Of a stretch of DNA of 64,000 nucleotides, positions 27,294-35,482 are shown one piece after another (the stretch's first letter is position 1; each line of letters begins with the position of its first letter). Position numbers and translations under genes: made by a program. The notes under the pieces were generated by a model, which was not told where the DNA came from, ran no database searches, and saw nothing but the letters and a program-made list of their open reading frames with translations. Source of the stretch: Lutibacter litoralis (GTDB lineage: Bacteria > Bacteroidota > Bacteroidia > Flavobacteriales > Flavobacteriaceae); contig NZ_BMNS01000001.1 of assembly GCF_014646675.1 (NCBI RefSeq), positions 428,212 through 492,211 of the forward strand, read 5' to 3'.

Positions 27294-28631
27294 ATGAATG
27301 TAAAAGAAATATTAACAAATTTGGAAACTAAACACCCTGGTGAAAAAGAATATTTACAGGCTGTTCATGAAGTTTTAGAGTCTATTGAGACTATATATAA
27401 TGAAAATCCACAATACGAAGCTGCCAAAATTATTGAACGTTTAGTAGAGCCAGATAGAATTTTAACATTTAGAATTTCTTGGATAGATGATGCAGGAAAT
27501 GTTCAAGTTAATTTGGGTCATAGAGTTCAATATAATAATGCGATTGGCCCTTATAAAGGAGGAATACGTTTACACCCAAGTGTAAATTTAAGTATTTTAA
27601 AGTTTTTAGGGTTTGAGCAAATATTTAAAAATGCCTTAACTACACTACCAATGGGAGGTGGAAAAGGAGGATCAGATTTTAATCCTAAAGGAAAATCTGA
27701 TACAGAAATTATGCGTTTCTGCCAAGCTTTTATGTTAGAACTATGGAGGCTTATTGGGCCAAGTACAGATGTGCCAGCTGGTGATATTGGAACTGGTGGT
27801 AGAGAAATTGGTTTTATGTACGGAATGTATAAAAAACTGCAACAAGAAAACTCAGGAGTTTTTACTGGTAAAGGACTAAATTGGGGAGGAAGTTTAATTA
27901 GACCAGAAGCAACAGGTTTTGGTGGTGTTTACTTCACAAAGGAAATGCTGGACACTAAAAATGATACTTTTGAAGGTAAAACAATAGCGCTTTCTGGCTT
28001 TGGAAATGTAACTTGGGGTGTAGCTCTAAAAATTACTGAACTAGGTGGAAAAGTGGTTACAATCTCTGGACCTGACGGATATGTTTATGATGAAAAAGGA
28101 TTGGATGCAGATAAAATTAATTACTTATTGCAATTAAGAGCGTCTAATAACGATATTGTTTCTCCATATGCTGATGAGTTTCCAGAAGCTAAATTTTATG
28201 CGGGAGAAAAACCTTGGGGTGTAAAATGTGATATTGCAATGCCTTGTGCAACACAAAATGAATTGAATGGTGAAGATGCTGTAAAATTAGTTGCAAATGG
28301 TGTACAATATGTAGCGGAAGTTTCAAATATGGGTTGTACTCCAGAAGCAGTTGATGCATTTCATGTAGCTAAAATTTTATACGGGCCTGGTAAAGCAGTA
28401 AATGCTGGTGGTGTAGGAGTTTCTGGTTTAGAAATGTCTCAAAATGCAATGAAATTAAATTGGACAAAAGAAGAGGTTGATGCTAAATTGCATCAAATTA
28501 TGCATTCTATTCACACAGCTTGTTTAAAGTACGGAACAGAAGAAGATGGTTACATAAACTACGTAAAAGGAGCAAATATTGCTGGTTTTATTAAAGTAGC
28601 GGACTCTATGTTAGATTTAGGTGTTGTGTAA
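27294..28631 (+). CDS. Glutamate dehydrogenase, hexameric class, paralogue 2
   Basis: 445 residues from ATG 27294. The frame is open 24 codons further upstream from a TTG, giving a false signal-peptide look, but that stretch holds the promoter and the family N-terminus begins at MNVKEILTNLE. Substrate motifs IGPYKGGIRLHPSVN and PMGGGKGGSDFNPKGKSD are intact. The nucleotide loop differs from paralogue 1: SGFGNVTWGVALKITELGGKVVTISGPDGYVYDEKG, suggesting a different cofactor preference (possibly NAD; inference). A long palindromic terminator follows directly, and dinB begins 68 bp later. Confidence 0.93.
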   Translation: MNVKEILTNLETKHPGEKEYLQAVHEVLESIETIYNENPQYEAAKIIERLVEPDRILTFRISWIDDAGNVQVNLGHRVQYNNAIGPYKGGIRLHPSVNLSILKFLGFEQIFKNALTTLPMGGGKGGSDFNPKGKSDTEIMRFCQAFMLELWRLIGPSTDVPAGDIGTGGREIGFMYGMYKKLQQENSGVFTGKGLNWGGSLIRPEATGFGGVYFTKEMLDTKNDTFEGKTIALSGFGNVTWGVALKITELGGKVVTISGPDGYVYDEKGLDADKINYLLQLRASNNDIVSPYADEFPEAKFYAGEKPWGVKCDIAMPCATQNELNGEDAVKLVANGVQYVAEVSNMGCTPEAVDAFHVAKILYGPGKAVNAGGVGVSGLEMSQNAMKLNWTKEEVDAKLHQIMHSIHTACLKYGTEEDGYINYVKGANIAGFIKVADSMLDLGVV

Positions 28632-28652
28632 ATTAAAGTTTATATTAGGTTT

Positions 28653-28680
28653 AAAAGGGTTGCTAATTAGCAACCCTTTT
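28653..28680 (+). terminator. Perfect palindromic terminator of the second gdh gene
   Basis: Two perfect 14-nt arms (AAAAGGGTTGCTAA / TTAGCAACCCTTTT) with no separating bases, so the real loop is the central AATT or longer, followed by C and T5. It overlaps the -33 element of the dinB promoter. Confidence 0.9.
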
Positions 28681-28693
28681 CTTTTTATCTTTG
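28660..28693 (+). promoter_or_regulatory. Promoter of dinB, overlapping the gdh terminator
   Basis: TATCTTTG (28686-28693) matches TAnnTTTG and ends 6 bp before the dinB ATG. TTG at 28660-28662 is 23 nt upstream, inside the terminator stem. Transcription would begin at or next to the ATG, giving a leaderless or nearly leaderless mRNA (inference). Confidence 0.5.
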
Positions 28694-28699
28694 TTTAAG

Positions 28700-29794
28700 A
28701 TGGAGCAAAATAATACATATCGCAAAATAATACACGTAGATATGGATGCGTTTTATGCTTCTGTAGAACAATTAGACAATCCAGCCTTAAAAGGAAAGCC
28801 AATTGCTGTTGGAGGAGGTGGAGAGCGAGGTGTAGTTTCTGCAGCAAGTTACGAAGCCCGTAAATTTGGAGTGCGTTCTGCAATGAGTGGCGTAATTGCA
28901 AGAAAAAAATGTCCACAATTAATCTTTGTAAAACCTCGATTTGAACGTTATAAAGAAATTTCAAAAAAAATTAGAAGCATTTTTTATGAATATACCGATT
29001 TAGTAGAGCCACTTTCATTAGATGAAGCGTATTTAGATGTTACAGAAAATAAAAAAGGAATTCCCTCGGCTAGTTTATTAGCAAAAGAAATTAGAAAGCG
29101 AATTTTAGACGAATTACATTTAAATGCCTCTGCAGGTATTTCAAGCAGTAAATTTATTGCTAAAATTGCTTCCGATATAAACAAACCTAATGGGCAAAAA
29201 ACTATTCCTCCTGAAGAAATAATATCTTTTTTAGAAGAATTACCAATAAAAAAATTCTTTGGAATTGGTAAAGTTACCGCTGCAAGAATGTACAATCTTG
29301 GTATTTTTAAAGGCAGTGATTTAAAAGCTAAAAGCGAAACGTTTTTAACCCAACATTTTAAAAGTTCAGGTTTACATTATTACAATATTGTTAGAGGAAT
29401 TCATAATAGTAAGGTGAAACCAAACCGAGAACGAAAATCTGTTGCTGCTGAACAGACTTTTAATACAAATTTAACTTCCGAAATTTTTATGATGGAGAAA
29501 TTGAAACAAATTTCAGAAGAACTAGAAGAACGTTTACAAAAGGCTAAAGTTTCAGGAAAGACAGTTACCTTAAAAATTAAATATAGCGATTTTAAAACCC
29601 AGACACGCAGTAAAACGTTACCGTATTTTATTAAAGAAAAAGCGATTTTATTAGACACTGTTAAAGAGCTACTTTATCAAGAAAAGGTGTTAAACTCTGT
29701 CCGTTTGTTGGGTATTTCAGTTTCTAATTTGAACATTCACTTAAAAAACAAACCAGAAAAACCCTTAAACATTCAATTTAAATTTGAATTTTAA
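28700..29794 (+). CDS. dinB: DNA polymerase IV (Y-family)
   Basis: 364 residues from ATG 28700; an upstream TTG at 28691 lies inside the -7 promoter element and is not a plausible start. Translesion DNA polymerase with catalytic acidic residues in HVDMDAFYASVEQ and PLSLDEAYLDVT, helix-hairpin-helix region KKFFGIGKVTAARMYNLGI, and little-finger domain RKSVAAEQTF...VTLKIKYSDFKTQTRSKTL. The extreme C-terminus (NIQFKFEF) is short; a beta-clamp-binding peptide may be represented by this tail. No SOS operator seen. Confidence 0.95.
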   Translation: MEQNNTYRKIIHVDMDAFYASVEQLDNPALKGKPIAVGGGGERGVVSAASYEARKFGVRSAMSGVIARKKCPQLIFVKPRFERYKEISKKIRSIFYEYTDLVEPLSLDEAYLDVTENKKGIPSASLLAKEIRKRILDELHLNASAGISSSKFIAKIASDINKPNGQKTIPPEEIISFLEELPIKKFFGIGKVTAARMYNLGIFKGSDLKAKSETFLTQHFKSSGLHYYNIVRGIHNSKVKPNRERKSVAAEQTFNTNLTSEIFMMEKLKQISEELEERLQKAKVSGKTVTLKIKYSDFKTQTRSKTLPYFIKEKAILLDTVKELLYQEKVLNSVRLLGISVSNLNIHLKNKPEKPLNIQFKFEF

Positions 29795-29835
29795 AATAGT
29801 TTCTTAGATAAATCTAATTAATAAGCAAGCTAATT

Positions 29836-30552
29836 TTATACGTGAACTATATCAAACTCTTCTATTAAAGGTTCATTATTAAAACGAAGTAATAGCTGAG
29901 CAATTGCTATGGTGTCTTTTTCACAATAGGTTACAATACGTGCTATATTTTTTTCTTTATAGTAAACAGCTCCTACTTCACTTCCATTAATATCATCTTT
30001 TGGAGAGGGAATATTTAATATAGATGTAAGCAACTTTAAAGAAGTATAATGTTTATAATCGCCAAATTTCCACAATTCCATAGTGTCTAAATGTGGAATC
30101 TCCCAGGGTTTTTTACCAAATAAATTTAGTTTCTCTGGTAGCTTAATTTGATGAATAATCATGCGTCTAGCAATGTATGGGAAATCAAACTCTTTACCGT
30201 TATGGGCGCATAATAAATGGGTTGGTTTATTAAAGTGGAGATCTAGTAAGTTTTTAAAATCTTCTAAAATTTTAATTTCGTCACCAAAAAAAGAGGTGAC
30301 TCTAAATTTTCGATCATTCGTTTTAAAATTAGTAAAATATCCTACTGAAACACATACAATTTTACCGAATTCAGCCCAAATTCCTGCCCTCTCGTAAAAC
30401 TCCTCAGGTGTTTGTTCTTCTTTACGTTGGTATTGAGTTTTTAAAGCAAAAAGCTCTTGTTTTTCTTCAGATAAATCGTTGTAGAACTCAGTTTCTGGTA
30501 CGGTTTCTATATCTAAAAACAGAATGTTTTCAAAATTAGTTTTAATATTCAT
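29836..30552 (-). CDS. 3'-5' exonuclease, DnaQ-like/PolB exonuclease-related
   Basis: 238 residues of the PF10108-type predicted exonucleases. ExoI motif FLDIETVPE, ExoII region LLCAHNGKEFDFPYIARRM, and ExoIII-like YCEKDTIAIAQLLLRF supply the acidic metal ligands. There is no polymerase domain. Its substrate is unknown; a repair or RNA/DNA processing role is likely. It is convergent with dinB (41-bp AT-rich gap) and is downstream of a secreted-protein gene whose terminator lies at 30581-30613. Confidence 0.82.
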   Translation of the reverse strand: MNIKTNFENILFLDIETVPETEFYNDLSEEKQELFALKTQYQRKEEQTPEEFYERAGIWAEFGKIVCVSVGYFTNFKTNDRKFRVTSFFGDEIKILEDFKNLLDLHFNKPTHLLCAHNGKEFDFPYIARRMIIHQIKLPEKLNLFGKKPWEIPHLDTMELWKFGDYKHYTSLKLLTSILNIPSPKDDINGSEVGAVYYKEKNIARIVTYCEKDTIAIAQLLLRFNNEPLIEEFDIVHV

Positions 30553-30580
30553 AGCTTAATTTTAAGCCTAAATATAACAA

Positions 30581-30613
30581 AAAAAATCATTCCTGAAATT
30601 GGAATGATTTTTT
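30581..30613 (-). terminator. Intrinsic terminator of the first secreted paralogue
   Basis: 13-bp perfect stem (AAAAAATCATTCC / GGAATGATTTTTT, 7-nt loop), A/T flanks on both sides. It lies between the stop at 30636 and the exonuclease start at 30552 on the minus strand. Confidence 0.88.
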
Positions 30614-30635
30614 TTATATTTTAAAAGTTGCTATC

Positions 30636-31367
30636 TTAATTAATTAAAAGCTTTCTAACTGAAACTTTTTCATCTTCTTCAACTTGAACTAAGTACAAAC
30701 CTGTACTTAAATTTTCTAAGTTAATAACTTCATTAGAACGCACTGTTTTGTTATAAACTACACTTCCTAAAATTGAATAAATAACAACATTTTTGTCTAA
30801 TGAATTTTTTGTTGTGATTGAAATCTTGCCATTTCTAGCAGGGTTTGGATAAATATTAAAATTTTCTATCTGATCTTTAGTTACGGAAAGAGATTTTTGC
30901 GCAGTAGGATTTCCTTGTGTTGGTAAAGCTACAGTCCAGCCTATTGGCTTATTAGTTAAAGGATCTAACACTCTTTGAATTGAATTTTCTCCAGTTGTAC
31001 TAGCAATATGTTCAAACTTATTAAAGTTCCTAACACTACCATAACTTAAAGATTCAATTGTTTTTTTATCCTTGTGAAGAATAGCTCCTCCACCTTTAGT
31101 GTCAAAATATCTATTCTCTATAATATAAAAATCTCCTTCTTTAAGCTTCCCTTTTAAATATATACTTTCTATTCTATATCCATTACTATCATACAGAACT
31201 AAAGTCCAACCTTCTAATTGGGTATTTCCGTTTCCGTTCTCTCTATATACAGCTAATTCAACAAATGGATTATTGCCTGTATAATTAATTTCAGAAATAT
31301 AAACATTCTGACTAAAACCTGAAATTGTTATTAGTAAAACAATTAATGAAATGTATAATTTTGTCAT
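30636..31367 (-). CDS. Secreted lamin-tail-like protein with type A T9SS sorting domain, paralogue 1
   Basis: 243 residues from ATG 31367; the frame extends 4 codons to a TTG, but the signal peptide begins MTKLYISLIVLLITISGFSQ. The middle starts NVYISEINYTGNNPFVELAVY, a lamin-tail-domain-like beats of beta strands as in bacterial LTD proteins. The C-terminal 75 residues are a type A sorting domain: IYPNPARNGKISI, VIYSILGSVVYN, then VRKLLIN, which directs the protein through type IX secretion to the cell surface. First of three related genes. Function unknown, probably surface binding. Confidence 0.85.
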   Translation of the reverse strand: MTKLYISLIVLLITISGFSQNVYISEINYTGNNPFVELAVYRENGNGNTQLEGWTLVLYDSNGYRIESIYLKGKLKEGDFYIIENRYFDTKGGGAILHKDKKTIESLSYGSVRNFNKFEHIASTTGENSIQRVLDPLTNKPIGWTVALPTQGNPTAQKSLSVTKDQIENFNIYPNPARNGKISITTKNSLDKNVVIYSILGSVVYNKTVRSNEVINLENLSTGLYLVQVEEDEKVSVRKLLIN

Positions 31368-31512
31368 GGGGATGAACAATTAAAATGTCCCCAAATATCT
31401 TGCTTTATTGTATAAATAATTGTGCCTATAGATGTAACTTAGCCAGTAGTTATAAAAACTAAATAAATGGTATATTAATATCAATAAATTGATAGAAAAT
31501 AACCATAATTCT

Positions 31513-31529
31513 GTATGGTTTTACCATAC
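31513..31529. promoter_or_regulatory. GTATGGT hairpin upstream of paralogue 1
   Basis: Perfect 7-bp inverted repeat GTATGGT-TTT-ACCATAC followed by TTTTGGTAT, 146 bp upstream of the start at 31367. A closely related sequence stands 130 bp upstream of paralogue 2. It may be an operator or a small hairpin element. The rest of the 298-bp gap 31368-31665 is AT-rich with nothing else I can name. Confidence 0.5.
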
Positions 31530-31665
31530 TTTTGGTATTGATTTAATAAATATTTAGTAAAAAAAAGCGTAAAATAAACACCCCTTCTGTTTTTTTGAAT
31601 CAAAATTTAGGTATGATAAAATTTTACTTTTTTTATAGTTTGATTGGACTTTTAAACAATCTAAT

Positions 31666-32469
31666 TTAATTAACAACTAATTTACGGGTAGAAATTTTTC
31701 CTTCTTCATTTATCCTAACCATATAAATTCCTTTATTCAAATTTGAAATATGTATAACTTCTTTATTGCTAACTTTTTTACTATAAACTTGTTGGCCTGC
31801 TATATTGTAAATTTCTACATGCTTATCTGCCCAATTATTTGAAGTAACATTAAGTTGCCCGTTAGAAACTGGATTTGGATACATTTTGAAACCTTCAATG
31901 TTGTTTTTAACTATTGATAATGATTTAGCAAAATTAACAACTCCTTTGGTAGCTGGTTTTTCAATCCAATCTCCATTTGACCAATCCCCATCAATAGGTA
32001 AAAGTTGAATCGAATTACCGGATGTAGGGTTTGGTAAATTATTGCCAATATAAGTAGCATTGTTAGGTGGTGAATTTAATGCTGTTCCATAGTAAACAGC
32101 ATCAATAACTTCATTATTTTTATTTTTTAATAAAACAACTCTACCCCAATCAAACCAGCCGGCATTCCAATTTAAGTTGTCAACTTCTAAATTTTTTACG
32201 GATAATGTACCATTTGTTCCTTCTGTTAAATTACCAGTTAATTTAATTGCCGCAGTTATTTCACTAAGTTGAATACCAAAAAAGAAAAAAAAGCTATTTA
32301 CAGAAATTGAATAACCTTCTACCCAAGTATTTGTTAAACCTGTTACTTCAACTCCATTATCAACATGAACTTCAGAAATAAAAACATTTTGAGAAAAACT
32401 TGAAAAAGATAAAAAGATAAAAAGAATAAAAGTATTAAATCTCAGCTTTGGGGTATTTTTCGTAATCAT
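31666..32469 (-). CDS. Secreted lamin-tail-like protein with type A T9SS sorting domain, paralogue 2
   Basis: 267 residues. N-terminal signal (FILFIFLSFSSFSQ), NVFISEVHVDNG start of the mature part, five consecutive Phe after SVNS, and the C-terminal sorting domain MYPNPVSNGQLNV, VEIYNIAGQQVYSKKV, STRKLVVN. The three paralogues share the mature start (FIS/FIN/YIS-E-I/V-H/N) and the sorting domain but diverge in between, which suggests duplication followed by diversification of the exposed part. Confidence 0.85.
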   Translation of the reverse strand: MITKNTPKLRFNTFILFIFLSFSSFSQNVFISEVHVDNGVEVTGLTNTWVEGYSISVNSFFFFFGIQLSEITAAIKLTGNLTEGTNGTLSVKNLEVDNLNWNAGWFDWGRVVLLKNKNNEVIDAVYYGTALNSPPNNATYIGNNLPNPTSGNSIQLLPIDGDWSNGDWIEKPATKGVVNFAKSLSIVKNNIEGFKMYPNPVSNGQLNVTSNNWADKHVEIYNIAGQQVYSKKVSNKEVIHISNLNKGIYMVRINEEGKISTRKLVVN

Positions 32470-32598
32470 ACTTAGGGTAGAATAGATAATTATTTAACAA
32501 AAATCTTATTTTAAAAAGAGATTATCTGTAGATAAAACTAAAACTTAGCCCATGGTTAAAAACAACAAATGAATGACGTATTTTTGTGAATAAATAGT

Positions 32599-32624
32599 TA
32601 TGGTTTTTCCATACTTTTGTATGG
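32599..32624. promoter_or_regulatory. GTATGG hairpin upstream of paralogue 2
   Basis: TATGG-TTTTT-CCATAC-TTTT-GTATGG: the central CCATAC can pair with either flank. It is 130 bp upstream of the start at 32469 and matches the element at 31513-31529. On the plus strand the right-hand hairpin runs into T8, like a terminator, but no plus-strand gene is nearby. The upstream regions also share ACTTAGCC further toward the genes. Confidence 0.5.
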
Positions 32625-32732
32625 TTTTTTTTACAGAAAACAAGATAAAGTAACTAGATTCTATTGTTGTTTTTAAAAAGTATTGTAAAATTTGAGATTT
32701 TTTAAATAAAATTAATAAAGTTATTTTTAGGT

Positions 32733-33524
32733 CTAATCAACTACTAATTTTCGTGTTGCTATTTTCCCATTTTCTTCAACTTTTACAAAATAGATACCCT
32801 TGGTTAGTTTGGAAATATTTAAATATTGTTGTCTCTTTAAATTTTTACTAAAGACTTGTTGTCCCGTTAAGGAATAAATTTCAACTTTCTTATTTAAATT
32901 TAAACTTGAAGTCATAAATAATTTACCATTAGCAACTGGATTTGGATACATTGCGAAATCTTTTATTTGGTTTTTAACAATAGAAAGGGTTTGATTATTA
33001 TTTAAGAGTCCTTCTGATTTTAAAACTGATCCAACCCAACCTGTATTTGTTAATTGTAAAGAATACCCAATTGGTGTATTACCACTAATACTATTGTCCT
33101 CCTCTTGAACTCCAATATCTGTTGAGGTTAAACCATTTGCAGCACCATTTGTCGCAGTAATAACCCCCTCGTAACTTAGAAATTCTAACACAAACAAATC
33201 AGATATTCTAATTAAAGCCATACCGTCTGGAGCACCATTTTGAATTCCCACTTCATTAAACCAAATTGCTCCATAACCATTACCTTCATCTGGTAATACA
33301 CCTGCTAAATTAATAGATGAACCATAGGTAGCCCCACCATTACCATTATAAAGTGAAATTCTATACAAAGATAAATCAGTTCCTGCAACACCTGCAATTT
33401 CAATACCTTCACCAATATCACCACCCACATTATCATAATGAATCTCGTTAATAAAAACATCTGTTTGCCCAAATGATAATGTAGCCATGAAGATGGCTAC
33501 AACTAAAAAATAAAGTTTTTTCAT
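32733..33524 (-). CDS. Secreted lamin-tail-like protein with type A T9SS sorting domain, paralogue 3
   Basis: 263 residues. Signal peptide (LYFLVVAIFMATLSFGQ), then DVFINEIHYDNVGGDIGEGIEIAG, the well-known 'endonuclease I/LTD-associated' start in Bacteroidota surface proteins. The middle is glycine- and asparagine-rich. The C-terminal sorting domain is MYPNPVANGKLFM, VEIYSLTGQQVFSKNL, ATRKLVVD. It is the upstream member of the leftward trio and divergent from the response regulator; the 11-bp repeats at 33632-33664 lie between them. Confidence 0.85.
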   Translation of the reverse strand: MKKLYFLVVAIFMATLSFGQTDVFINEIHYDNVGGDIGEGIEIAGVAGTDLSLYRISLYNGNGGATYGSSINLAGVLPDEGNGYGAIWFNEVGIQNGAPDGMALIRISDLFVLEFLSYEGVITATNGAANGLTSTDIGVQEEDNSISGNTPIGYSLQLTNTGWVGSVLKSEGLLNNNQTLSIVKNQIKDFAMYPNPVANGKLFMTSSLNLNKKVEIYSLTGQQVFSKNLKRQQYLNISKLTKGIYFVKVEENGKIATRKLVVD

Positions 33525-33631
33525 AGCTATTTTTTTGTAGTTGTTTGATAAAAATATAAAAACATTTTAATTTAAACCCAATAAATTGTTAGAAATTAAG
33601 GATTTAATTATAATTTAACGGTGAAAATTAA

Positions 33632-33664
33632 TTTAATGTAAGTTTAATGTTAGCTTAATGTTAT
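33632..33664 (+). promoter_or_regulatory. Three tandem 11-bp repeats, candidate response-regulator binding site
   Basis: TTTAATGTAAG, TTTAATGTTAG, CTTAATGTTAT in immediate succession: three copies of TTAATGT at exact 11-bp spacing. OmpR/PhoB-family regulators bind such head-to-tail 11-bp half-sites. The array is 87 bp upstream of the regulator gene and 108 bp upstream of the divergent surface-protein gene, so it may serve either. Confidence 0.6.
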
Positions 33665-33711
33665 ACTTTAAATTACTTTCTTACTAATGTTTTATAATTG
33701 TAATTAATGAT

Positions 33712-33719
33712 TACTTTTG
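33712..33719 (+). promoter_or_regulatory. -7 promoter element of the response-regulator gene
   Basis: TACTTTTG matches TAnnTTTG, 31 bp before the ATG. No TTG at the -33 distance, in keeping with an activator-dependent promoter served by the 11-bp repeats (inference). Confidence 0.5.
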
Positions 33720-33750
33720 AGCGATTTTAGTTTTAAAAACTGTTATTATT

Positions 33751-34446
33751 ATGAAAAAAGCAGCTATAAAAATTCTTTTAGTTGATGATGAACCTGATAT
33801 TTTAGAAATTGTATCCTACAATTTAAAGAACGAAGGTTATAAAGTTTATACCGCTAAAAATGGAGTTGAAGCAATAGCCTCTGCTAAACTAAATAATCCG
33901 CATTTAATAATTTTAGACATTATGATGCCAGAAATGGATGGTATAGAAACCTGTGAAAAAATTAGAGCAACTAAGGGTCTAGAAAATGTACTAATTACTT
34001 TTTTTACTGCACGTGGTGAAGACTATTCACAAGTAGCTGGTTTTAATGTTGGAGCAGATGATTATATTACAAAACCTATTAAACCTAAAGTTCTTATTAG
34101 TAAAATTAAAGCATTATTAAGAAGAGTTAATGAGGTTCAAAATGTTTCTTCTAATAATGTAAAAGTAGGTGAAATTATTATCGATAGAGAAGAATATGTT
34201 ATTATTAAAGATGGAGAAAAACTCTCATTGCCAAAAAAGGAATTTGAATTGTTTGCTTTACTAGCGTCAAAACCAGAAAAAGTATTTAAACGAGATGATA
34301 TTTTAGATAAAGTTTGGGGAAATGAAGTTGTTGTTGGTGGTAGAACTATTGATGTACATATTAGAAAATTACGCGAAAAAATAGGGGAAGAATATTTTAA
34401 AACTGTAAAAGGTGTAGGTTATAAATTTGTTATTAATGAAGATTAA
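33751..34446 (+). CDS. OmpR/PhoB-family response regulator
   Basis: 231 residues. N-terminal receiver with acidic pocket LLVDDEPD, phospho-acceptor Asp in LIILDIMMPEMDG, Lys in DDYITKPI; C-terminal winged helix with LPKKEFELFALLASKP and recognition region GGRTIDVHIRKLREKIG, ending FKTVKGVGYKFV. A DNA-binding transcription factor, partner of the overlapping kinase gene. It resembles PhoB but no phosphate genes are in the window, so the signal cannot be named. Confidence 0.93.
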   Translation: MKKAAIKILLVDDEPDILEIVSYNLKNEGYKVYTAKNGVEAIASAKLNNPHLIILDIMMPEMDGIETCEKIRATKGLENVLITFFTARGEDYSQVAGFNVGADDYITKPIKPKVLISKIKALLRRVNEVQNVSSNNVKVGEIIIDREEYVIIKDGEKLSLPKKEFELFALLASKPEKVFKRDDILDKVWGNEVVVGGRTIDVHIRKLREKIGEEYFKTVKGVGYKFVINED

Positions 34447-35482
34447 GAGAACATATTCATTCGCATTTTGGACTACTTTATTTATTACCTTATTTATTCT
34501 TGGAGTATTATTAGTTACGGCCTATCTATTTCTAGATATCCACCTAAATATTAAATATTTAGTTCCTTTTGTGAGTCTTATTTTTATCTTTACTTTTTTA
34601 ATTATTCAATATAGATTAGAGAAATTTATTTATAAACGCATCAAAAAAATATACGATAGAGTCTCTGTTTTAGACCGATCCGATTTTAATAAAACTGTAA
34701 TCACATCAGATATTGATGCTCTTTCTAGAGAAGTTCAAAAATTTGCAGAATTTAAACAACAGCAAATCGCAAATTTACATTTACGCGAAAATTATAGAAG
34801 AGATTTTTTAGGAAATGTTTCTCACGAATTAAAAACACCATTATTTACTGTACAAGGCTATTTATTAACATTAGCTGATGGCGCAATGGATGATAAAAAA
34901 ATTAGTAAAAAATACCTTAAACGTGCTAATAAAGGTGTTGAAAGGCTTATTTCAATTGTAAAAGACTTAGATTTAATTTCTAAATTAGAATCTGCCGATT
35001 TAGTTTTAAATAAGGAGCCATTTAATATTTTAGAATTAGTTCAAGAAGTTTTTGATTTACTAGAAATGAAGGGCAAAAAAAGAAATGTTTCGCTGCATTT
35101 TAATAAACACTATATCTTTCCAATAATGGTTATTGCTGATATAGAAAAAATTGAACAAGTACTTACTAACTTGATTGTTAATGCTATAAAATATTCTAAA
35201 AAAAATGGCACTATAATGGTGAGTATCGAGAAAATGGAACCTAAAGTGTTGGTAAAAGTTATTGATGATGGTGAGGGAATTAAAGCAGCATATTTACCTA
35301 GACTCTTTGAGCGTTTTTATAGAGTTGATCAAAGCCGTTCTAGAGATCAAGGGGGTTCAGGGTTAGGACTTTCTATTGTTAAACATATAATAGAATCGCA
35401 TAATGAGCAAATCTTTGTAAAAAGTGAATTCGGTAAAGGTTCAGAGTTTTCATTTACGCTCGAAAAGGAGAAAGTGATTTAA
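34436..35482 (+). CDS. PhoR-like membrane sensor histidine kinase
   Basis: 348 residues from ATG 34436, overlapping the regulator stop by 11 bp; a TTG three codons upstream is possible but less likely. Two membrane helices (about 7-30 and 39-58) with almost no periplasmic loop, a short HAMP-like/coiled linker, then HisKA FLGNVSHELKTPLFTVQGYL and HATPase with NLIVNAIKYS, VIDDGEGI and GGSGLGLSIVKHI. With no extracellular domain, sensing is probably intramembrane or via a partner. Its 3' end overlaps the end of the convergent glycosyltransferase gene by 33 bp. Confidence 0.93.
   Translation: MKIKRTYSFAFWTTLFITLFILGVLLVTAYLFLDIHLNIKYLVPFVSLIFIFTFLIIQYRLEKFIYKRIKKIYDRVSVLDRSDFNKTVITSDIDALSREVQKFAEFKQQQIANLHLRENYRRDFLGNVSHELKTPLFTVQGYLLTLADGAMDDKKISKKYLKRANKGVERLISIVKDLDLISKLESADLVLNKEPFNILELVQEVFDLLEMKGKKRNVSLHFNKHYIFPIMVIADIEKIEQVLTNLIVNAIKYSKKNGTIMVSIEKMEPKVLVKVIDDGEGIKAAYLPRLFERFYRVDQSRSRDQGGSGLGLSIVKHIIESHNEQIFVKSEFGKGSEFSFTLEKEKVI

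Noticed and set aside
28695-29658. ORFs antisense to dinB
   Set aside because: Shadow frames of a well conserved gene; Leu-rich composition without known domain.
31666-32469. Phase-variable homopolymer in the five-Phe stretch of paralogue 2
   Set aside because: The DNA is A/G-interrupted (AAAGAAAAAAAAG on the plus strand), and the frame is intact on both sides; no evidence for length variation.
33751-35482. Firm assignment of the two-component pair as PhoB-PhoR
   Set aside because: Sequence is of the right subfamily, but no phosphate transport or phoU gene is nearby and the kinase lacks a clear PAS domain.
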